DNA from: Billgrantia ethanolica
GTDB taxonomy: Bacteria > Pseudomonadota > Gammaproteobacteria > Pseudomonadales > Halomonadaceae
NCBI RefSeq assembly: GCF_021404305.1
Contig: NZ_JABFTX010000003.1
Coordinates: 186,001-250,000, forward strand
Length of the DNA: 64,000 nucleotides
Direction: 5' to 3'
Part shown: positions 57,861 to 64,000 of the stretch, piece after piece
Numbering within the stretch: position 1 is the stretch's first letter
How the letters are laid out: each line of letters opens with the position of its first letter
Program-made: the position numbers and the translations under genes
The notes under the pieces: model-generated
What the model was told of the DNA's origin: nothing
Seen by the model: the letters and a program-made list of their open reading frames with translations, nothing else
The model's database searches: none

Positions 57861-58390
57861 TGGGATTCTACCTCGATATCGAAGGTGACTTCCGTGGTGC
57901 CGGGTGCCAGCTGTCCCGATCCGCTCGAGTAGAAGTAACCGGCGGTGAGTACCAGCCTGAGTGGCCTGGGCGGCATGGGCAAGGTGAAAGTGGTGTGACC
58001 GATGGGGTCAAAGTGATCCTTGGGCCAGAGGGAGTCACCTTCATTCCCCAGGTTTTGCGCGGCGATATCGAGAATGCCGTCATACAGCCGGGCAGTCGCG
58101 AACCAGCTCACGGTACCCAGGCGGCTGGCGGCGGTGGTGCCCATGGCGCTCACGATCAGGGTGTTACCGCGCAGCACGACATGGCCGCGCAGCTGGTAGG
58201 TGGCGTGTACGCCGACGCCTTCCGCCAGCAGGTAGGCGGGACGGGGCTGATTGAAGGGCTCCGAGAACTCGCGATACTTCAGCTCGGGAACCACGAGGTC
58301 CTTTGGCACGGTGTCGGTGTTCAGCGTGGAGAGAAAGTCGCCTAACAGGGTGAAGCCATCGATTTCCGGACGCGTGGGTGCTTCGCTCAT
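57857..58390 (-). CDS. Unknown protein of the PAAR operon
   Basis: This 177-residue protein is not recognised. It appears mostly beta-structured with no signal peptide, cysteines or membrane segment. It contains many aromatic and Gly residues (LRGHVVLRGNTLIVSAMG; VLTAGYFYSSGSG). It overlaps the PAAR gene and the lipoprotein gene by four bases on each side, so all three are made together. It could be an effector or an adaptor. Confidence 0.7.
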   Translation of the reverse strand: MSEAPTRPEIDGFTLLGDFLSTLNTDTVPKDLVVPELKYREFSEPFNQPRPAYLLAEGVGVHATYQLRGHVVLRGNTLIVSAMGTTAASRLGTVSWFATARLYDGILDIAAQNLGNEGDSLWPKDHFDPIGHTTFTLPMPPRPLRLVLTAGYFYSSGSGQLAPGTTEVTFDIEVESQ

Positions 58391-58875
58391 GCCGGCTGCC
58401 CTCCCTTGATGTAGACCTTCAGCGTTTCGGGATTGTCGTGCTCGGGCACCAGACGTGTGAGGCCCTGGGGGTCGCTCACGCCACGGATCTGTTCGCCGCT
58501 AGGCCGCACGATGAGGTATTCCACGCCGGCCACGGGCTCGCCGGCGGCGTTGACGAGCCGAAAGCGCTCGTTGTAGCGCTTGGGCAGCTCGGTGAGCAGG
58601 CTGGCAGCGGATGCGCGCGGTGAGCCGACCTCGGTGCTGCAGCCGGTAATGACCTGTCCGCCGCAGGAGGTGGCGCTGCCATGTATGGCCGCGGGCGAGC
58701 CATCGACGTTGTACCAGGACACCCCCGCCGTGATGGTGGCACCGCAGGAACTCTTGTCGCCGACCCGGGCGATGGGTATGCCGTCCACCCTGGAGGTGGG
58801 TGCACCCGAAACGATGTGATGCGGCCCGCCCCGGCAGGAGCAGGATACCTTGTCGCCTATTTTCGCAAGATCCAT
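58387..58875 (-). CDS. PAAR-repeat protein with C-terminal beta domain
   Basis: This 162-residue protein starts with a PAAR-like domain (about 1-80): PHHIVSGAPTSRVDGIPIARVGD and the cysteine/glycine-rich SATSCGGQVITGCST, in which conserved Cys/His residues bind zinc. A C-terminal beta-sandwich-like part (about 105-160: YNERFRLVNAAGEPVAG) follows. PAAR proteins sharpen the type VI secretion spike and carry effectors. No other T6SS gene is in the window, so it is an orphan module. Confidence 0.87.
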   Translation of the reverse strand: MDLAKIGDKVSCSCRGGPHHIVSGAPTSRVDGIPIARVGDKSSCGATITAGVSWYNVDGSPAAIHGSATSCGGQVITGCSTEVGSPRASAASLLTELPKRYNERFRLVNAAGEPVAGVEYLIVRPSGEQIRGVSDPQGLTRLVPEHDNPETLKVYIKGGQPA

Positions 58876-58963
58876 GGTCTATCCCTTTCCCCATGCCCAT
58901 GGTGCGAAAGATGATTATTACCCGCTTTGCGACATTGGCTACGGGTGGGTGAAAGGTTGAGAT

Positions 58964-59239
58964 ATGGCTTACATGAGTTTCAGCCAAGGCTTACAAGGTG
59001 GGAGGAGGGCGAGCGCCATTAGGCTGTGGTCGGTGGAAATGACGAAGCGACTCGAACAGCGGCTTGGTCGGCATGGGCGACAGCCTGAAGTCCATTATTA
59101 CGAGGGCGAGGATCACCTACCGGGGAGCGAGGGAGAGAATCGCCACCATGAGATGCTGGCTTTCTCTCTGCGCAGCAAATCCTTGGCTAACGCCATGCGC
59201 CAGGCAAGCAGGTATTTCAACCGGCCGCAGCAGCCGTGA
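58964..59239. pseudogene. Debris of two genes: hydrolase C-terminus (+) and AraC fragment (-)
   Basis: A plus frame of 91 codons contains TKRLEQRLGRHGRQPEVHY and YEGEDHLPGSEGENRHHEML, the look of the last part of an alpha/beta hydrolase. On the opposite strand 59150-59225 reads LKYLLAWRMALAKDLLRRE, the recognition region of an AraC-type regulator, close to the same segment of the gene at 52619. Neither is complete. The rest of 58876-59420 shows no gene. Confidence 0.5.
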
Positions 59240-59433
59240 ATGAGCGTGTTTCTGGCATCATGCCCCCCCGAAACAATGACGGCTGATGGCCTGCCGCACG
59301 GTGGCGGAACATGAAGTCAACGAGAATGACATCGATGAGTGGGAGCATGCCGTGTCCTCGTCTCTTCTGAGACGAGCCTCACCGCCTATGCATCTTTCAG
59401 AACACTTACCGGTGCAGCGGAACGAATAAGGCC

Positions 59434-59477
59434 TTTCGGTAAGTTTTCAGTAAGAGGACAGCAGCGAGAGTTAAAAT
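59434..59477 (+). promoter_or_regulatory. OmpR-family direct repeat overlapping a -35, with -10
   Basis: TTTCGGTAAG (59434-59443) and TTTCAGTAAG (59445-59454) repeat with an 11-bp period, the usual pitch for OmpR-family binding. The second half-site covers the -35 position of a -10 TAAAAT at 59472-59477. It likely activates mipA and the genes behind it through the adjacent regulator. Confidence 0.55.
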
Positions 59478-59513
59478 AACTGGCGTTCCTTCAGCATTGC
59501 GTGAGAAACCTAC

Positions 59514-60335
59514 ATGCCTTCATCGTATCCGCCTATCCCGATCGCTCATGTTTCCACCGTACGGGTGGCGGCCGCTGTATTGCTTGCTGTTGGCCTGGGT
59601 GCTCCGGCAGCGGCGATGGCCCAAGCGTTGGCCGATACCGAGCCGTCAACGACCTGGGCGCTGGGGCTAGGCGTCATGAGCGCGCAGGAGCCTTACGCCG
59701 GGGTCGGACGAGACAATACGGCACTACCGCTGCTCCAGTTCGAGAACCAATACGTGAATCTGTTCGGCCCGCGGATCGAGTTCAAGCTGCCGCGTCTCGA
59801 TATCGGCCACTCCCAGCAGCTCAACTTCGGTATTGTCGGCCAGTACGACGGAAGCGGCTATGAAGAGGGTGACGCTCCGATCCTCAACGCCATGGAAAAT
59901 CGCAGGGGTGGATTCTGGGCGGGTGGCGCGGTCCAGTGGAGCAGCAGTTTCGTCGATTTGAGCGCCGAATGGCTGGCCGACGTGTCAGGCAACAGCAACG
60001 GCCAGATCGCCAGTCTCGGCCTGGAGAGAACCTGGCGTTTCGGCAACCATGTGCTATTCAACCCACACGTAGGGGCGAGCTGGCAGGACGAGAAGACGGT
60101 CGACTACTATTTCGGAGTTCGTGAAAGCGAAGCTCGACTCGACCGTCCTGCCTATGTTGGGGAAGCGGGCGTCAACATCGAGGCGGGGGTGCGTGGCGTC
60201 TACATGTTCGATCGGCACCACTCCGTGCTCGTGGGTGGCGGTGTAACGAGCTTGGCGGATGAGATAAAGAACAGCCCGCTGGTAGATCGCTCGACCGTCA
60301 ACAGCGTCTACCTTGGCTACATGTACCGCTTCTGA
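59514..60335 (+). CDS. MipA/OmpV-family outer-membrane protein
   Basis: This 273-residue protein has a signal peptide (cleavage after AMAQA) and a beta barrel ending in YMYRF, the terminal aromatic of outer-membrane proteins. MipA was linked to murein enzyme scaffolding and OmpV to small-molecule uptake. Such genes are often regulated by an adjacent two-component system. Its stop overlaps the response regulator start. Confidence 0.88.
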   Translation: MPSSYPPIPIAHVSTVRVAAAVLLAVGLGAPAAAMAQALADTEPSTTWALGLGVMSAQEPYAGVGRDNTALPLLQFENQYVNLFGPRIEFKLPRLDIGHSQQLNFGIVGQYDGSGYEEGDAPILNAMENRRGGFWAGGAVQWSSSFVDLSAEWLADVSGNSNGQIASLGLERTWRFGNHVLFNPHVGASWQDEKTVDYYFGVRESEARLDRPAYVGEAGVNIEAGVRGVYMFDRHHSVLVGGGVTSLADEIKNSPLVDRSTVNSVYLGYMYRF

Positions 60336-61021
60336 TGAGCCGCATACTCCTGGTCGAGGACCACGACCGCCTGGCCCGGCTGATGTGTCAGGGGCTGGAG
60401 GCCGCCGGCATTGCCGTGGACGTGGCTGGCCGCATCGACAGCGCCTGGACGGCGATTCAGCAGATCTCCTACCAAGCCCTGGTCCTCGATCGGGGGTTGC
60501 CGGATGGTGATGGCCTGAGTTTGCTGCACAAACTGCGGAAGGCCGGGCTTGGTGTGCCTTGCCTCGTGTTGACGGCACGCGATGCGCTTCACGACCGCGT
60601 ACAGGGGCTCGAAGCCGGCGCCGACGACTACCTGCCCAAGCCGTTCGCCATGGATGAGATGGTGGCGCGTGTTCGGGCACTGCTGCGCCGTCCCGTGGAG
60701 TTCCGCTCGCTCGACGCCTGCCATGGAGATCTGACCCTGAGTTCCGAAAGCGGCGTGCTGTGCAGCGGCGATGGAAGCGTAGCGCTCTCCCAGGCGGAGC
60801 GACACATCATGCAGCTGCTATTGAACAAGCCGAAAGAGGTCGTGCGGCGTAGCGCGCTGGAAGCGGCTGCGTGGGGGCTCAGCGAAGCGGTGACCCCCAA
60901 TGCCCTGGACGTGGCCCTGCACCGGCTGCGCCGCAAGCTACTGGCCATCGGCTCGCGCCAGCGCATCGTCAACGTCAGGGGGCTGGGCTATGCGCTTCGG
61001 GAGGATGGCGGAGTTGAATAG
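60335..61021 (+). CDS. OmpR-family response regulator
   Basis: This 228-residue protein has a receiver domain (acidic pocket VEDHD, phosphoacceptor D in LVLDRGLPDGDG, K in PKPF) and a winged-helix domain (ALHRLRRKLLAI; VNVRGLGYAL). The ATG overlaps the mipA stop (TGATG). Its partner kinase is separated from it by an inserted esterase gene. Confidence 0.92.
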   Translation: MSRILLVEDHDRLARLMCQGLEAAGIAVDVAGRIDSAWTAIQQISYQALVLDRGLPDGDGLSLLHKLRKAGLGVPCLVLTARDALHDRVQGLEAGADDYLPKPFAMDEMVARVRALLRRPVEFRSLDACHGDLTLSSESGVLCSGDGSVALSQAERHIMQLLLNKPKEVVRRSALEAAAWGLSEAVTPNALDVALHRLRRKLLAIGSRQRIVNVRGLGYALREDGGVE

Positions 61022-61049
61022 CCCGAGCTTCAAGATTCTGCTGACCTAG
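61005..61049 (+). pseudogene. Vestigial start of a histidine kinase gene
   Basis: ATG at 61005 opens MAELNSPSFKILLT and then a stop. This matches MALNSLSLKILLAYVAG at the start of the kinase at 62373 and overlaps the regulator stop, as RR-HK pairs usually do. Confidence 0.65.
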
Positions 61050-61086
61050 GCGGCATTGATGATAATTACACTTTGATGGAGGGATT

Positions 61087-62241
61087 ATGCTGCCTCGTCT
61101 TTGTCTTCTGCTATTTCCCCTTGTGGTTCTGGCATCCTGCGCGTTGCCGCCGGACTCCCCTCTTTTTCAGCCTTCAGAGAGCTTGTCGTCCTACGATCAG
61201 GAAAGCTTCGAACAGTATGTGAGCGATTCTCGCGCATGGATTGCCGATAACCGCGTCTTTCTTCATGAAGATCGCAACCTTGAGATAGAGTTCAATACGC
61301 CTTTCGAACGACGGCCCGATGAGCCGGCAAAACGAGGCATTCTGTTCGTCCACGGGCTGGGTGCAAGCCCTTGGTACTTCACTGACATGGCCGATGCCTT
61401 GGCGAATGATGGCTGGCTTGTTCGCTCGATCCTGCTTCCTGGACACGGTAGCCGTCCCGCCGATCTGATGCTGCCCGACTTTGATGATTGGCAAAACGTA
61501 GTTGCCCATCATGCCAGTCTATTGGCAGCTGAGGTAGAAGAGCTTTGGTTGGGCGGCTTCTCTACTGGCGGAAACCTGGTCACCACCCATGCGCTAAGAG
61601 ACGAGAATGTCGCCGGGCTGCTACTGTTTTCCCCTGGATTTTATCCCGATAACGGTTATTTATTCATCGCCCCAGTCATTTCCTATCTGTGGGACTGGAT
61701 CGATATCGATGACGAGAACAATATCGCCACTTACCAGTCCCTTCCTACTCGTGGGGCCGCACTTTATTACCGTTCAGTCAAAGCCGTGCAAAAAGATCTC
61801 AAGACCGCTCGTTTTGACAAGCCCGTTCTGATCACGATGAGCCAGCATGACAGCGTTCTTGATCCCAATGCGACACTCGCTACCTTTCAAGACCGCTTTC
61901 CCAACCAAAAATCACGCTTCGTCTGGTACGGCGACACCCCACAGCACGTTGACGATCCACGTGTCACCGTCCTGGCCAGCAGCTTGCCCGACCGGCGCAT
62001 CAGCACCTTTTCCCATATGAACGTGCTATTTGCTCCCGAGAACTTCTATTACGGTGAAAAGGGCAGCCACATCATATTTGATAATGGCCAAGATGGCATT
62101 CCCATCCCTGAGAATACCGACACCTTGTGGTTCGGGGCATGGGGTCAGGTTGCAGCGGAAAAATACCATGCCCGCCTGACCTGGAACCCCTATTTTCTCG
62201 ATCTCCTAGACAGTATCCGGGAGGTGACCGGTGATAGTTAA
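61087..62241 (+). CDS. Lipoprotein alpha/beta hydrolase (esterase)
   Basis: This 384-residue protein has a lipoprotein signal (LLLFPLVVLASC) and an alpha/beta hydrolase fold with the oxyanion region VHGLGASPW, the nucleophile in GFSTGG, Asp in SQHDSVLD and a C-terminal His (SHMNV). It probably hydrolyses esters in the cell envelope. GGAGGG precedes the ATG. It lies between a response regulator and its kinase and is flanked by duplicated RR/HK junction sequence, so it was inserted. Lower GC than its neighbours fits. Confidence 0.87.
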   Translation: MLPRLCLLLFPLVVLASCALPPDSPLFQPSESLSSYDQESFEQYVSDSRAWIADNRVFLHEDRNLEIEFNTPFERRPDEPAKRGILFVHGLGASPWYFTDMADALANDGWLVRSILLPGHGSRPADLMLPDFDDWQNVVAHHASLLAAEVEELWLGGFSTGGNLVTTHALRDENVAGLLLFSPGFYPDNGYLFIAPVISYLWDWIDIDDENNIATYQSLPTRGAALYYRSVKAVQKDLKTARFDKPVLITMSQHDSVLDPNATLATFQDRFPNQKSRFVWYGDTPQHVDDPRVTVLASSLPDRRISTFSHMNVLFAPENFYYGEKGSHIIFDNGQDGIPIPENTDTLWFGAWGQVAAEKYHARLTWNPYFLDLLDSIREVTGDS

Positions 62242-62272
62242 TCCGACTGCTACTCAACTCGAGTCGCCTCCT

Positions 62273-62386
62273 ATGCCACACCGCCTCCGTCGACCACGAC
62301 TCCCCCGGGGTGCCGCACTGCGTGTGATCGTCATTAGCGTCAGGGGGCTGGGCTATGCGCTTCATGAAGCCGATGGCGCTGAATAG
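62273..62386 (+). pseudogene. Remnant C-terminus of a response regulator
   Basis: The frame MPHRLRR ... RVIVISVRGLGYALHEADGAE, stop matches the end of the regulator at 60335-61021 (LHRLRRKLL ... RIVNVRGLGYALRE). Only the last 38 codons remain. It overlaps the kinase start, as the intact partner once did. Confidence 0.75.
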
Positions 62387-63719
62387 CCTGAGCCTCAAAA
62401 TTCTGCTGGCTTATGTGGCGGGCATGGCGCTCAGCATGGCACTGCTGGTGATCGCTGCGGTGGTGGTGCTCCAAACCAACCTCCTGGCCCGGATGGATAT
62501 GGTCAATGCCGTGGAGGCGCTGAAGGATAACGTCGTCTTCGACAGCGATGGCAGCCCCATCGGCTTCGACTCGCGCCTGGACGACCGCGCCTGGCTATAC
62601 GAGGGTCCGCAACGTGAAACGGCTTATCGGATCCTGGATGACGCCGGAAACGTGGCGGTTTCCTCGAGCGCCAGCGAGGCGTTCTGGCCACCCGGCGATG
62701 ATCTGCTCCGCATGACGAGCAGACATTTTACCTTCGAGCATGAGGGCAATACCTTCTACGGCGCCACGCAGCCCCTGCAACATGAGGGGCGCCGGTGGTT
62801 TCTGCAGTTTGCCGCCAGTGCGAGGTTCATGAGCATCCTCGATAAGGTTGCCTTGCCGCGAATGATCGTTGGGATCACGGTATTCGGTCTCGTCCTCTTC
62901 ATCGCCTTCGGCCTGTGTGCCTTCATCACCTTGCGCTATACCCTCAAGCCGCTGCGTGACGTTTCGGAAACCGCTGCCGCCATCTCTCCGCGCTCCCTCA
63001 ACGCCAGGTTGAGGACCGCGGCGGTGCCGGCGGAGATAGTCCCTCTCGTGGGTAGCTTCAACCGAGCTCTGGAACGTCTCGAGCGGGGCTATCGCGTGCA
63101 GCAGGAGTTTCTCGGTAATGCGGCACACGAGCTCAAGACGCCCCTGGCCCTGATCCGCGCTCAAATAGAATTGAGAGAGGATGGCAAGAATGACAACGAC
63201 TCACTATTGAGCGACATCGAGTACATGACGCGCCAAGTGCAGCAACTTTTGCTCCTGGCGGAAGCCAGCGAGGCGCACAATTACCACTTCACCACCGTGC
63301 GGCCTCAGGAACTCGCCCATGAAGTCGCCTCCTACTTGCAGCGCATGGCGGAAGCAGCCGACGTGCACGTGACAATACTCGTAGGAGAGGGCGATATGAC
63401 ATGGCAGGCCGATCGTGTCGCCTTCTTCACCCTGCTGAAGAACTTGCTGGAAAACGCCATTCAGCATTCACCTGCCAAGGCGGCAGTTTGTGTGGAGATC
63501 AAAGGTGATACGCTGACCGTACGGGACACAGGCCCCGGTGTCGAGGCAGAACAACTCCCTTTGCTATTCGAACGCTTCTGGCGCGCTGCGCATCGGCGCG
63601 ACCATGGGGCAGGCCTAGGCCTGGCGATTTGTCAGGAGATCGCCATGACACATGGTTGGCAACTCACGGCGGAGCCGGCCGAGCCGGGGCTGCGATTTCG
63701 CCTTTTGAATCGTCCTTGA
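62373..63719 (+). CDS. Sensor histidine kinase
   Basis: This 448-residue protein has two membrane segments (about 10-35 and 165-190) around a periplasmic domain, HAMP, the H-box FLGNAAHELKTPLALI, and ATPase motifs (LLKNLLENAIQHS; DTGPGVE; GAGLGLAI). It belongs to the EnvZ/QseC-like class and likely acts on the OmpR-type regulator. ATG at 62373 is chosen because the vestigial copy at 61005 begins at the same residue; longer starts at 62355 and 62364 exist. Confidence 0.88.
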   Translation: MALNSLSLKILLAYVAGMALSMALLVIAAVVVLQTNLLARMDMVNAVEALKDNVVFDSDGSPIGFDSRLDDRAWLYEGPQRETAYRILDDAGNVAVSSSASEAFWPPGDDLLRMTSRHFTFEHEGNTFYGATQPLQHEGRRWFLQFAASARFMSILDKVALPRMIVGITVFGLVLFIAFGLCAFITLRYTLKPLRDVSETAAAISPRSLNARLRTAAVPAEIVPLVGSFNRALERLERGYRVQQEFLGNAAHELKTPLALIRAQIELREDGKNDNDSLLSDIEYMTRQVQQLLLLAEASEAHNYHFTTVRPQELAHEVASYLQRMAEAADVHVTILVGEGDMTWQADRVAFFTLLKNLLENAIQHSPAKAAVCVEIKGDTLTVRDTGPGVEAEQLPLLFERFWRAAHRRDHGAGLGLAICQEIAMTHGWQLTAEPAEPGLRFRLLNRP

Positions 63720-63744
63720 GTCAACCGATACGATAAGCTGATAT
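63716..63744 (+). promoter_or_regulatory. Possible promoter for the LysE-type gene
   Basis: TTGAGT and TGATAT are separated by 17 bp and overlap the end of the kinase gene. Confidence 0.35.
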
Positions 63745-63789
63745 ACCGCCGGCGCGGCGAACAAATGAACGAGCCAAGGAGGCTTGGTG

Positions 63790-64000
63790 ATGGAGTGGTG
63801 GACCTGGATAACCTACGTGGGTGTGATCACGGCCCTGATCATCTTCCCGGGACCGGTAGCGCTACTGTGCACCACCCATGGCCTGCGCTTCGGCCGCCAC
63901 CGAGCCTTCGCCACCGTGCTCGGCGGCGGTGTGGCGTCCCTGGTGTTGATGACGCTCTCCGCGCTGGGCCTCGGGGCGGTGCTGGCCACTTCGGAGACGG
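63790..64000 (+). CDS. LysE/RhtB-family exporter, cut by window edge
   Basis: The visible 70 codons give MEWWTWITYVGVITALIIFPGPVALL, with the PGP motif at the end of the first membrane helix, a basic loop (GLRFGRHRA) and a second helix (VLGGGVASLVLMTLSALGLG). These are hallmarks of LysE/RhtB amino-acid exporters, usually about 205 residues. AAGGAGG lies 6 bp before the ATG. Confidence 0.88.
   Translation, partial: MEWWTWITYVGVITALIIFPGPVALLCTTHGLRFGRHRAFATVLGGGVASLVLMTLSALGLGAVLATSET

Overview
The window is a high-GC gammaproteobacterial chromosome segment. Gene order (ccmABCDEFGHI; smc-zipA-ligA; rnm-yciO; glrK-qseG-glrR; guaB-guaA) and the many acidic proteins point to a Halomonas-like halophile. 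This assignment is inferred from gene content and style; no rRNA is present.

Layout. 1-2271: a CADD/PqqC-like oxygenase behind a promoter with TTGGTATACCAA operators, then YigZ and a LexA/UmuD-like S24 protein behind an SOS-type box. 2430-9550: a complete System I cytochrome c maturation operon (ccmA-I). 9555-17635: smc, zipA with a much enlarged linker, ligA and a YheU-like gene. 17891-30140: a GGDEF-EAL sensor, mnmC, yciI, rnm, yciO, a K+ channel with a zinc ribbon, a CYTH triphosphatase, a PhoU-like/Pit phosphate pair and argA. 30141-34599: a GlmY-like arrangement with GlrR-type boxes, a sigma-54 promoter, a roughly 470-nt structured RNA with a strong terminator, then glrK-qseG-glrR. 34721-40524: xseA, PRC-barrel and CsbD stress proteins, guaB-guaA.

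40525-50361 is an accessory island in the guaA 3'-end hotspot. It holds a complete four-gene Qat anti-phage system (qatABCD), a DUF262-AlbA_2 fusion protein, and a low-GC cassette of an HNH nuclease, an unknown protein and a 52-residue membrane protein. Two decayed copies of the guaA 3' end and one copy of the 3' end of the downstream FAD oxidoreductase gene lie between them. The oxidoreductase fragment is joined directly to a guaA fragment, the expected scar of a tandem duplication. No integrase was found.

50362-64000: an FAD oxidoreductase, paired 22-bp operator repeats, an AraC/HD-hydrolase pair divergent from an SDR, small conserved genes, VOC and GST enzymes with a divergent LysR regulator, an orphan PAAR module of three overlapping genes, gene debris, and a MipA/OmpV porin with a two-component system. 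That system's regulator/kinase junction is duplicated around an inserted lipoprotein esterase. The window ends inside a LysE-type exporter.

The most interesting signals are the GlmY-like noncoding locus, the layered guaA island with Qat plus two uncharacterised candidate defence units, the PAAR module, and the duplicated regulator/kinase junction. No tRNA, rRNA, CRISPR array or insertion sequence was recognised.
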